Of a stretch of 64,000 bases of DNA, positions 52,460-60,621 are shown in pieces (the first letter of the stretch is position 1; the number at the start of each line of letters is the position of its first letter). Below the pieces are notes generated by a model, which saw nothing but the letters and a program-made list of their open reading frames with translations, did no database searches and was not told where the DNA came from. Made by a program: the position numbers and the translations under genes. Origin of the DNA: Nocardia aurea (lineage in GTDB: Bacteria > Actinomycetota > Actinomycetes > Mycobacteriales > Mycobacteriaceae); the NCBI RefSeq assembly GCF_003123685.1, contig NZ_QCYJ01000175.1:144245-208244 (forward strand). The letters are read 5' to 3'.

Positions 52460-55400
52460 GACCCTGCCTTGGGATCCCCGTCCGGGCTACGCATATGGCC
52501 GCGACCACGCGTGCGCTTGGGTTGCGAATCCCGTCCGCGAGAGCGGATGTCAGGGCGCTGTCCAAAACCATCGTCTCCTCGTCGTTCACGAGTCGTCCCG
52601 CCAAGGCCCGTGCCTTGGCTTGCGCCTGCATCACCCGCATGCTGGCCGTAGCTCGGCCCAGTGCCGCCGAGGATCGGTCGGTGAGCTTCGTCGTCTCGGC
52701 CAGGTGAACACGTACCAACTGCTCTGCCTCAACGCCGGCCTTTCGGAAGCCCGCCCATCCGCCGAACTGACCGACCAAGTCATCGAGCTTCGATCCGGTG
52801 ACGTTGTGGTCATACCGAGAGTTCAGCGGTCGCTCCAGCCACCTCGTGATCTCCGGGCCTGTCACTGTGCAATCCTCGCCGACCTCGACCCACGCACGCA
52901 TTGTGAAAGGGGCGAAAAGCCGGTCAGCGCGGCGCCGCAGGGCGAGGATCGCACTGGGCACATTGGGCACATGGGCGGTCGCGGCCTGCAGATCCGCTTC
53001 GAAAAGGAGGTCAAACCCGAAGTAGATCCCAGGTTCCTCTTCTTGATGACGGGGGTCGATGCGGGCCACACAGGTTGCTTGCCCCCGGTCGTCGTTGTCG
53101 ATGATGTGTGCCAGGAGATCGACGACCGGGTTGCCGATGCGGAAGATCCGCCTACCAGGAGGCTGAACGGCGACAGACCTATTGAATACACCCTTACCCG
53201 AGTCTTCCCCGAAGCGAGATCCGGCGAAGCGCAAAATACTCGGGTCGACTCTCGGCTTCGACCCTGCGACGTCGAACACCTCCACACGCCGGCCGTCGAT
53301 GGATTGCTCCAGCCGTCGGATGTCGATACCGCCGTTCTTCCCGGACGTATAGCCGAGAACCGCCTCTCGAATCTTGGTCCAATGAGTCTCCAACGCGCTC
53401 ATGGCGTCTGCCACGTCGTCGGAGTACGTCACGCTGTGATGGATCGACTCCAGCATGTCCATCTTGTCGATTTCGATCGACGCTTCCCTCAACGCCCGCT
53501 CCACTTCTTCGGAGCAATCCACTAGTGCGTCGGTCCCGACATCGAGCGCTCGACGCCATACGGAGCCCAGCCCTTTAGAAATCGCGTCCTGAAGTGTCGA
53601 CACCGAGGCATCGAAGATCCGGTAGCCACTGCACAGCAGTTCCAGCCACGCAGTCGTCGCTGCCAACTCGCCCCCCGAAGGCAGGACAACATAGTTCGCG
53701 GCAGGGCCACGCGGGGTACCCTTGCCGCTCTCCACGAACCTATCCACCCGGCCGAGTCGTTGTTCGAGCCGATTGGGCGACCACGGCAGTCTCAGGTGAA
53801 TCGCCGCGTCCGCAACCTGAAGGTTCAGGCCGTCTTCGCCAGAGTCGTCGCATACCAGCAAGCCGGCAGGCGCATCCCGCCAACCCGCAACAGACTTCTC
53901 CGCGTCCTCCGCAGGCATGGATCTGGTGTGTTGGAACAATGGGGCTTTCGGGAACCGCGTCCGCAGGTAAGTAGCCAGGTCTTCCGCAAGGGCACCACCA
54001 CCGCAGAATGCGATCGTTTTCCGGTGCCGTGAGAGCACAGGTAGCAGAGCCTTGGTCATCTGCTCGAAAACAGTCACGTCGCTCTCGGCCACCACCTCCT
54101 CGACTGCACGCAGAGTATGGGGTTCGTGAGCCAGGACTGGGGGGAAGGTCACGAGCCCCCGGTCGACCGGGTCCATGGCGACCGAAGGGTCGATGCGCTC
54201 GACCCGCAACCGCAAGATTTCGAGGAGGTCACGCCCGCTTACGCCCAGACGCGACACGAGGACGCCGTAAACCTGAGCATAGGCGGAATCCTCGTCCGCG
54301 GCACCCCGATCCAACAGAGCGCCGCGTGTACCGGTCCGCCATTCTTCAAGAATCTCCTGGATTCGCTCATCGGCAGAGGACTGGATCGTCAAATGCTTCG
54401 GTAGCTCGCGGCCTCGCACCTCGTAGGGCACAAAGTCGGAGTCGGCCCGATCCGCCAAGACTCGAGATCGCCGGTGACGAATCGTACGCCGATGCAACCG
54501 GTAGGTCTCGCTGATGTGCCCTCGCAGTTCGTCGACACGCAACCGGAGTTCGTCCTCATCGGCCACATCAGCGAGGTCGCCGTCGGGAGTGAGTAGTGCG
54601 AGCACCGCAGAGCCCAACTCTTCCACTCGCTGGTCCTCGGGGAGGATGGCACGTACCCGATCAATATTCATCGGGAGCAGCGGTGGCCAGTCGGCATCGA
54701 TCGCGTAGGCGACGTCTGCCAGTTCGGCGCGCAAGGCGTAACGAGTCTCGAACGCCGCTTGGTCCTCCCAGCGGTAAACGTCTGGGTCCAACAGGTGCAG
54801 CAGACCGAGGTGGGTGAGCGGGTTGGACGTGATGGGAGTGGCTGAAAGGAGCAGAAGCCGCTCCGAGGTGTGGGCCAATAGTGCCAACTCGCGGTACGGC
54901 GAGGAGATTGGGTCACCTCCTTGGACCAGCACGTGTGCCTCGTCCACAACAAGCAGATCGCTATTCTTATGGTTGGCCCAACCGCTCGGGTTCTCGTGCG
55001 CGAGGACCTTGATTTCAGCTCGCGGAAAATCGTCGGTGAAGAACTTGCCCGTCAACTCGCGAATCCACTGCCTGCGCAGCACGTCCGGTGCCAGGATTGT
55101 GACCTTGGCTAACGGGTTGTCGATCAGGATCTGCCGGATAACGAACCCCGCCTCGACCGTCTTTCCCAATCCCACTTCATCGGCCAAGAGGTACCGCTGA
55201 ACCGGGTCTGACAGAACCGCAAGACTGGCTTCGACCTGGTGAGGGAACAGTTCGACCGCAGAAGAAAAAAACGCTGGGACGTTCGCGCAGGCCGCGCGCT
55301 GCCAGACCAGCGCATTCAACATAGGCATACGAGCCTGTCGAAAGAACCAGGGCTCGCTTCCGCCAGCGGTCAGCACATGCAACGGATCGCGGACGGGGCG

Positions 55401-55718
55401 GTTCCAACGCACCCGTAGATCCGACCCTCTCACTCGCTGGTCTGCGCTGCTGTTGGGGAACCGGACGAAATACGATTCGCCCTGCCTTGCAGTAACCCTC
55501 CCGGCGGTCCAATCGTGAGCGTCGGGGTCGCGCCAAAATACTCGCGCACCCACGGAAAGCGTGATGAGTTGACAGTCCTGCACGAGAGCATCGACAACTT
55601 CGGCGATCGGCTCGGCGATCGACTCGAAGTACTCGATGCGAACTTGGCTCCCCTGGACTGCGGCCACGCGACCGATATCCCACCTGCCTCGCTGGATGAT
55701 AAAGCTGCCAAGCTGCAA
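52449..55718 (-). CDS. dpdE: SNF2-like helicase DpdE
   Basis: 1,089 residues if started at the TTG at 55718, which has GGGAGGGG eight bases upstream and gives the family-like N-terminus 'xQLGSFIIQRGRWDIGRVA'; the frame is open further upstream but reads as non-coding. SNF2/RapA-type motifs: 'LLADEVGLGKTVEAG' (about 178-191), DEAH in 'LLVVDEAHVL' (about 259-262), 'LLLLSATPI' and the C-terminal 'EDGLNLQVADAAIHLRLPW' with 'RLEQRLGRVDRF'. It is the first gene of the eight-gene operon, so its promoter should lie between 55718 and about 55870. The weak TTG start may limit its dose. Confidence 0.88.
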   Translation of the reverse strand: MQLGSFIIQRGRWDIGRVAAVQGSQVRIEYFESIAEPIAEVVDALVQDCQLITLSVGARVFWRDPDAHDWTAGRVTARQGESYFVRFPNSSADQRVRGSDLRVRWNRPVRDPLHVLTAGGSEPWFFRQARMPMLNALVWQRAACANVPAFFSSAVELFPHQVEASLAVLSDPVQRYLLADEVGLGKTVEAGFVIRQILIDNPLAKVTILAPDVLRRQWIRELTGKFFTDDFPRAEIKVLAHENPSGWANHKNSDLLVVDEAHVLVQGGDPISSPYRELALLAHTSERLLLLSATPITSNPLTHLGLLHLLDPDVYRWEDQAAFETRYALRAELADVAYAIDADWPPLLPMNIDRVRAILPEDQRVEELGSAVLALLTPDGDLADVADEDELRLRVDELRGHISETYRLHRRTIRHRRSRVLADRADSDFVPYEVRGRELPKHLTIQSSADERIQEILEEWRTGTRGALLDRGAADEDSAYAQVYGVLVSRLGVSGRDLLEILRLRVERIDPSVAMDPVDRGLVTFPPVLAHEPHTLRAVEEVVAESDVTVFEQMTKALLPVLSRHRKTIAFCGGGALAEDLATYLRTRFPKAPLFQHTRSMPAEDAEKSVAGWRDAPAGLLVCDDSGEDGLNLQVADAAIHLRLPWSPNRLEQRLGRVDRFVESGKGTPRGPAANYVVLPSGGELAATTAWLELLCSGYRIFDASVSTLQDAISKGLGSVWRRALDVGTDALVDCSEEVERALREASIEIDKMDMLESIHHSVTYSDDVADAMSALETHWTKIREAVLGYTSGKNGGIDIRRLEQSIDGRRVEVFDVAGSKPRVDPSILRFAGSRFGEDSGKGVFNRSVAVQPPGRRIFRIGNPVVDLLAHIIDNDDRGQATCVARIDPRHQEEEPGIYFGFDLLFEADLQAATAHVPNVPSAILALRRRADRLFAPFTMRAWVEVGEDCTVTGPEITRWLERPLNSRYDHNVTGSKLDDLVGQFGGWAGFRKAGVEAEQLVRVHLAETTKLTDRSSAALGRATASMRVMQAQAKARALAGRLVNDEETMVLDSALTSALADGIRNPSARVVAAICVARTGIPRQGREF

Positions 55719-55874
55719 CCCCGATACCCCTCCCGAACTCCGGCAAGATGGAGGCCACACCTGTAAGGGTGACAGACATCTCCCACTGGCCCTGTCCTGC
55801 AATAGGGTACGGCTAGGTTCAAGAGGATGCGCCCCTGGGTCCGTCACCAGGCGCGGTAGCGGCGGATCGAGGTA
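55719..55874 (-). promoter_or_regulatory. Presumed promoter region of the dpdE-to-dpdD operon
   Basis: The eight minus-strand dpd genes overlap without gaps, so the only upstream space is here, between the dpdE start and the IstB remnant. I could not identify convincing -35 and -10 boxes. Inference from gene layout only. Confidence 0.4.
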
Positions 55875-56075
55875 GTGGCCTTGGCCGAGTTGGGGTTTCG
55901 TAGCCCGATGCGGCGCTCGCTAATCGGCATGCCAGGGGTGGGGAAAACGCATCTGGCCATAGGGCCGGCGTGGGCGACCCGCGCATGCGATCTGCGGCAA
56001 CGGCACCAAATTTTCACCACTACCACCACCGACATGGCCGCCAACTGTCATCGCGCAGCGAACGAAGGCCGATGA
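55875..56075 (+). pseudogene. IstB-like ATPase fragment (IS21 remnant)
   Basis: About 66 codons read 'LAELGFRSPMRRSLIGMPGV GKTHLAI' features (Walker A GMPGVGKTHLA), then degenerate 'QIFTTTTTDMAANCHRAANEG', where IstB proteins have a conserved 'TTAADL'-like segment. This is the central part of the IS21 helper ATPase, lacking its N-terminal and C-terminal halves and the istA transposase. It marks an old transposition event at the right edge of the dpd operon. Confidence 0.7.
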
Positions 56076-56835
56076 GCCACGACCGCCCCGCTTACCCGAA
56101 GATCCTGTTCGAGGACCTACTCGCTCGTGCGGGGCAGAGCGGCGACCTGCTCATCGACCTTGCCTGCGGCACAGGCGAGATCGCGATTCCACTGCACGAC
56201 CGGGTCGCCTGCGCGTCCAGGCCGTCGACCTCGAACCCGACATGGTCGAGGTCGGCCGCCGCAAAGTCGCGCCGCCGGCGCGAACAATATCGACTGGAGC
56301 GTCGGCAGAGCCGAGGAATTGGTGGTCACCGCCCCCGGCACGGTTGGTCACGATCGGCAACGCCTTCCATCGGCTCAATCGCGCGATGATCGCCGAACGT
56401 GCCGGTCAGTGGCTGGATCCAGGCTGTTGTCTAGCGATTTTGGGCAGCAGTACGCCGTGGAGTGGGACCGAGTCGTGGCGGGGGGTGCCGTCGATGTCGT
56501 GGCCCGATGGTCCGGCGAACCGGGACGCCCTGCGAGTGTGTCGCCAGCGACGGCCGACAGCGGCGCCCCTTCGCGACGCACCCATGAAGAGATCCTGCGG
56601 GAGGCGGGGTTCCTCGATGTCACCGAATACCGGTTCCCGACATCACACGCTTGGGCGGTGGACGAGTTCATAGGATTCTTGTGGTCGACCTCCTACACTG
56701 CCCCGATTCGCCAGAACCCCGCTCTCGCTATCGAATTCGAGAACGACCTTCGAGCGCAGTTGGTCGAGTGCGAGCCATCCGGACAGCTGCGGGAGTCGAT
56801 CGCGCACTACTACATCCTCGGCCCCAAACCTTCGG
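56072..56835 (+). pseudogene. SAM-dependent methyltransferase, frameshifted several times
   Basis: Pieces of one class I methyltransferase follow each other in three frames: 'DLLIDLACGTGEIAIPLHDR' (motif I, near 56145), 'VDLEPDMVEVGRRKVA' near 56225, 'NNIDWSVGRAEELV' near 56290, 'LVTIGNAFHRLNRAMIAERA' near 56345, and 'THEEILREAGFLDVTEYRFP' to 'ESIAHYYILGPKP' near 56580-56830. The frame changes at least four times, by single bases, so no full product can be made. The order of motifs fits a 250-residue arsenite- or UbiE-like methyltransferase. Either a decayed gene or indel errors in the sequence. Confidence 0.75.
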
Positions 56836-56950
56836 CCCCAAACCTAACGCAAGGTGAGTGCTCTGCCGTGGGATCGGGACGCGCCTTCGACCCAGCAGCG
56901 GGAACGGCCTGTATCGGTCGACGGGTGTTCCGGCGTGGCGAGGCTGTCGA

Positions 56951-58081
56951 TCATCGGGTAGACCCACCTTTTAGGTCGGTACTGGCCTCCTCAAGGAACG
57001 GGGATGCTGCACGGTGAGATGAGGTGGGCGGCGTCAGTAGCGCATCGTCATGTGACGAAATGATGGGGTGTGGTTCGCCGGTGAGTGCGGAGAGAGCAAA
57101 GGCGACTTCTTCGTCGGTTGCGGTGACGTAGGTGAGTGTGGTGCCGTCTTGTCCGGTGGGTTCGGCGTGGGCGGCGAAGGCGCGGGCGGTGGCGTAGCCG
57201 AAGTTGCGTTCGATCCAGGTGATGGTGGTGTGGCGTAGCCAGTGGGTGGTGATCTGTCGGGTGGTGACCCAGGGGAGTTCGCGGCCGATGCGGTTCCAGA
57301 GGTGGTCGTAGCGGCGGCGGGTGATCGGGTGCCCGTTGCGGTATCGCAGTAGTTGTCCGTTCGGTTCGGGGCTGAGGTCGCGGTGTTGGGACAGTCTGGT
57401 CATGAGGGTGGGGGAGACGGGTTGCCAGTGTAGGGTGCCGCCTTTTCCGCTGAGTCGGATCTGGCAGTGTGAATCTCCCCGGGTTTTGTGCTCATCGGGG
57501 TCGAGGTCGTCGTGTCGTAGTGCGAGGGCGCTGGAGGTGCGGCACACGGTTTCCAGGTGTAGCCGCAGGATGAGGGTGTCGAGATCGGGGTCGTTGCCTG
57601 TCGTCGCTGCGGCGTGGTTGATCTCGGTGAGCTGGCGGTGCGACAGGGCTCGGCGGCTACTGGGGAGTCGACGTGGTTTGTCGAGGTCGTTGGATGGGTT
57701 TTGTGCCCTGGAGATGAGGTGGTCCTTTTCGGCGAATTTGTAGAGGCAGCGGATCGCGGCGACCATGTGCTCTGCGGCTGAGCGTCCGCCGCGGCCGTTG
57801 CGGCGGACGACGGCGTTGGTTCGGGTCTTCTGGACCAGCGCTTGTAGTTCGAGTGCGGTGGGTTCATCGATTCTTCGGTCGGGCCAGTGTGTAGTGAGCT
57901 GGCTCCAGTAGGGGCGGTAGGTTCGTCGAGTTCCAGCCGATACGACAGCCGAGACTTGGGGAACGTATCCAGCGAAGGTGGGCATGGGCCCGTGGGTTGC
58001 TGATGGTTTGAGCAGGGCGCGGGGGTCGATGCCGAGTCGGTCCAGGAATACACGTGCGACCTCAAGATCGTCGGTGCTCAC
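56951..58081 (-). CDS. Tyrosine-type site-specific recombinase (third integrase)
   Basis: 376 residues from the GTG at 58081, with GAGG seven bases upstream. It has a core-binding domain over about residues 45-145 ('TRRTYRPYWSQLTTHWPDR') and a catalytic domain with 'LETVCRTSSALALRHDDL' (first Arg), 'HWLRHTTITWIERNFG' (HxxR) and 'TLTYVTAT' (nucleophile Tyr). It differs from the other two integrases in the window. It overlaps the small upstream frame by four bases (GTGA). It may belong to a separate element at the right of the dpd island. Confidence 0.9.
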   Translation of the reverse strand: MSTDDLEVARVFLDRLGIDPRALLKPSATHGPMPTFAGYVPQVSAVVSAGTRRTYRPYWSQLTTHWPDRRIDEPTALELQALVQKTRTNAVVRRNGRGGRSAAEHMVAAIRCLYKFAEKDHLISRAQNPSNDLDKPRRLPSSRRALSHRQLTEINHAAATTGNDPDLDTLILRLHLETVCRTSSALALRHDDLDPDEHKTRGDSHCQIRLSGKGGTLHWQPVSPTLMTRLSQHRDLSPEPNGQLLRYRNGHPITRRRYDHLWNRIGRELPWVTTRQITTHWLRHTTITWIERNFGYATARAFAAHAEPTGQDGTTLTYVTATDEEVAFALSALTGEPHPIISSHDDALLTPPTSSHRAASPFLEEASTDLKGGSTR

Positions 58082-58221
58082 GCCGGTGCCTCGTGTAGGT
58101 CCAGGATGGTGGCCAGGGCGGACCGGACGGTGGCCGGAGGCAGTATGGCCAGGGCTCCGCGGTCGGGCAGTGCGATCAGTACGAGGTAGTCACCCGTTGA
58201 GATGTCTGAAATTCGCCTCAC
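58078..58221 (-). CDS. Small protein upstream of the third integrase
   Basis: 47 residues from a GTG at 58221, ending in a GTGA overlap with the integrase start. The sequence 'TGDYLVLIALPDRGALAILP' followed by a helix 'ATVRSALATILDLHEA' is protein-like and not Arg-rich. Translational coupling is the main support. I do not recognise it; it could be a regulator of the integrase or the end of a decayed gene. Confidence 0.4.
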   Translation of the reverse strand: MRRISDISTGDYLVLIALPDRGALAILPPATVRSALATILDLHEAPA

Positions 58222-58785
58222 GTGGCTCGGTAGGTGGGCCCTCGTACCACGTGATCGATCCACCGCGCCGGGTGATCATCGATCTCGGTCGGCTCATCAT
58301 GGCTCCGAAAGACTTCGGAGGAAATGTATCGCTACGGGTGCGCAGTGGAGGTTTGTCCCTGACCGGGACGACGCCGGGCTTGTTGCATGCGTGGGCGCGG
58401 ACATCGACCGGAGGATGGCTCGCGTTGGTGTCGTGCGCAGTGACGACCGGGAATCGGCAGGGACGGGTACAGGTGCAGCAGTGGTGCTCGGAACAGGCCG
58501 TATCGCTACCGGAGGGTGATTCAGAGAGTGGCTGAGGAATGTGGAGTGATCGGGTCGTTCGCGAGGAGGGACATGGGCCTTCTATCCGGATGGCCATCAA
58601 CGGCATCGAACCGTTGCGTGCTGTTATGGCGTGTCCTGGATGTTCAGGTCGGAGCGGCTCTGTCGCAATACAGTTGAGGAGACCGCCCGGATGTCTCAGT
58701 CGGCTAGTCAGGCCCCGCGTTCGAACGTTAGAGTTGAGTCTGTCGGGCGCGGGACGGGTGTCGGCTATGAGTGTGGGGAGTAGTT
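58222..58785. other. About 560 bases without a supportable gene
   Basis: The frames on both strands are rich in Arg, Pro and Thr with no motifs, and none has a good ribosome site. It should include the promoters of the divergent small gene/integrase (minus) and the CPxWC protein gene (plus). Confidence 0.4.
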
Positions 58786-59382
58786 GTGGCCGTGAATCTT
58801 TCGTGCCCGCCTTGGTGTGAGTCGCACTTGGCATGGGATTTGAACAATCCCAGCGCTGGCTTTGTCCATTATGGACCGGAATTGGTGCTCGAAATCGCCG
58901 AAGTGGTGGTTATTGGCGTTATCCGTCGTATTTCTATGCGAGTCAGTGCTCGTGATCATGGAGAATCCCGCAGGTGTGTGATCGAGATGATGGATCCGCA
59001 CGGAGTCGGCTTGGAATTGACCGCCGATGAGGCGCGGCAGGTAGTGAAGATGTTCATCGAGGCTGCAGACGTGCGACTGACCTCACCAGACGGGGAGTGC
59101 CCCTCGTGGTGTCTGGAGGACGCTGATCCCGATCTGGACGATCCAGACGACGAGCGCGAGCATCGAGGCCCATTTCGCGAGATGGTTGTTGCGGGCACCC
59201 ACGAGCCCAGTGTCCCGATTGGTGTGAGGGTGCGGGCCTTCGACGAGGAAGACGAACGCCGGGTCTCGCTGGAGATGTTGGTGAAATCCATCTCCACCGA
59301 GCTCTTGGCGGCGGAAGCGTGCAAAATATCGGCGCACCTGCTCGACTGTGCGGATCTGGCCGAACTAGTGAATGTTCCTTAG
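58786..59382 (+). CDS. Protein with two CPxWC motifs (DUF6907-like duplication)
   Basis: 198 residues from the GTG at 58786, with GGGGAG five bases upstream. It contains two copies of a module of about 95 residues. The first begins 'NLSCPPWCESHLAWD' and has 'VHYGPELV'; the second begins 'GECPSWCLEDADPDLDD' and has 'EHRGPFREMVV'. Each ends in a helix, 'ELTADEARQVVKMFIEAADV' or 'ELLAAEACKISAHLLDCADL'. The CPxWC...H pattern is that of DUF6907-type actinobacterial proteins, which could bind zinc; the second copy has lost part of the His set. Function unknown. It is a stand-alone gene in the mobile region. Confidence 0.72.
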   Translation: MAVNLSCPPWCESHLAWDLNNPSAGFVHYGPELVLEIAEVVVIGVIRRISMRVSARDHGESRRCVIEMMDPHGVGLELTADEARQVVKMFIEAADVRLTSPDGECPSWCLEDADPDLDDPDDEREHRGPFREMVVAGTHEPSVPIGVRVRAFDEEDERRVSLEMLVKSISTELLAAEACKISAHLLDCADLAELVNVP

Positions 59383-59680
59383 ACAGTTCAACTAAGTGGA
59401 TTCGTCAAACTTAAGCTTGTTGCGATGGTACTCGTTCGCGGGTGACATCCAGAGTCACGTTCACGGCGTTGGCTGGCCGTAAACCGGTCACCCGGGAACA
59501 GCGATTAACGCGGCGACGATCAGCCTCCTGCGGTGTCGGGCCGGTCCCCGTACCCGCTGACCCCTTCGTGCTATCGCATGGGCCCCGCTGTACTCCCACG
59601 AGCGTCGACTGTGCCGGGCACCTCATGTGGCACTATGCCGTCAATCCATCGCGGTCCACGGCGGGTGCGAGGATGGCCGC

Positions 59681-60234
59681 GTGAATACCCAGATGATCGG
59701 CCCACTTTCAGCTTGGATCGCGGCAGGTATCTCATGTCTTGCCACCTTGTGGACTTTCTATCTTTGTCGTCGCGACCGTCAGGAACCCGCGTGGCTGCTC
59801 CAGCGGATCGAGGTGCAAGTTGGTCCCCAACTAGGGGCGTCCATCGCGCACGAGGGTGCTGGAAAGCCGGTGCTGGCGTGGGCATCTCTGACCAACATCG
59901 GTGACGGTGCCGCTCACGGAATCCTGATTCAGGGCGCGGTGTGCGGTGTAGGGCATTTGCTCCGGATCCCGCCGACAGTCGAGAGTATGTGTTGCACCGT
60001 AAGGTGCCGCGCCTGGTTCCCGGCGAGGAGGTTGGTCTGATGATCTGGGCCGACGGGATCACGACGTGGCCCGGTGGCTCATTGGAGGTCCAGTGCACAC
60101 CGTCCCCTACCCGACACCGTCGGCGGATGCGTGAGGTTCTGGACTTGGCCGATGAGAGGACCTGGATGGAAGCGCTGGATCGACGGCCTGTGGACCGGCA
60201 GGCATTGGGTGTGGATTCCGAACTCTCGCAATGA
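59681..60234 (+). pseudogene. Membrane-anchored beta-rich protein, single-base frameshift
   Basis: From a GTG at 59681 the frame encodes one N-terminal membrane helix ('LSAWIAAGISCLATLWTFYL'), a basic segment and 'ASLTNIGDGAAHGILIQGA' up to about 59938. The natural continuation, 'VRCRAFAPDPADSREYVLH' to 'GGSLEVQCTPSPTRHRRR' and a helical tail, is in another frame from 59941 to the TGA at 60234. Loss of one base (a GAT read as GT) near 59939 would explain it. The product, about 184 residues when repaired, resembles the beta-sandwich tail of the nearby caspase protein. Function unknown. Confidence 0.6.
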
Positions 60235-60329
60235 AGCCCGGATGTCTGCCTGATCGTCGGGCTAGAAAGCGTCGTTTCTTCCGGTGACTGCTATCGGAAA
60301 GCCAGATCTGTCTGACCGGCAGGACAATA

Positions 60330-60611
60330 TCATCGCTCGACCAACCGCGGCCGTTGGTCGTGCGATCTTGTCCATCTGTTTCCGGAGGTGTCGGTGAACG
60401 TGAGGTCCGCGCGGACCGTCGCGGCGTTGGGCGCGTAGTAGACGACCGTCTCTTCCGCCCCGGCAGGGAACGGGTCCGGGTAGCAGTCCGCCAGCCGTGC
60501 TATTTGCTGGCTTGTGATCGGGCTGACGATATTCATGATGAAGTCTTCCATCGTGGCGGCGGTGATTTCGGCGAACGGAGTGCCGCTGTGTGGGTTGGAT
60601 GAATTGACCTT
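60330..60611 (-). pseudogene. 3' end of the caspase-family gene, cut off by the IS element
   Basis: Reading on the minus strand from the target-site duplication, the frame continues the interrupted caspase protein without a break: '...EVRG' then 'KVNSSNPHSGTPFAEITAAT', 'MEDFIMNIVSPITSQQIARL' and, at the end, 'VRADLTFTDTSGNRWTR' and 'PRLVER' with a TGA at 60330. The last part is a beta-sandwich. The internal ATG at 60551 could start a 73-residue orphan, but it is better explained as the severed C-terminus. Confidence 0.85.
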
Positions 60612-60621
60612 GCCCCGAACC
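60612..60621. repeat. Target-site duplication, left copy
   Basis: GCCCCGAACC, repeated exactly at 62142-62151 on the other side of the IS element. Confidence 0.9.

Noticed and set aside
59411..59680. Small genes in the gap between the CPxWC protein and the frameshifted membrane protein
   Set aside because: The frames on both strands lack ribosome sites and motifs; nothing can be supported there.
60330..60551. A separate 73-residue gene
   Set aside because: It is in frame with, and completes, the caspase protein once the IS and one target copy are removed.
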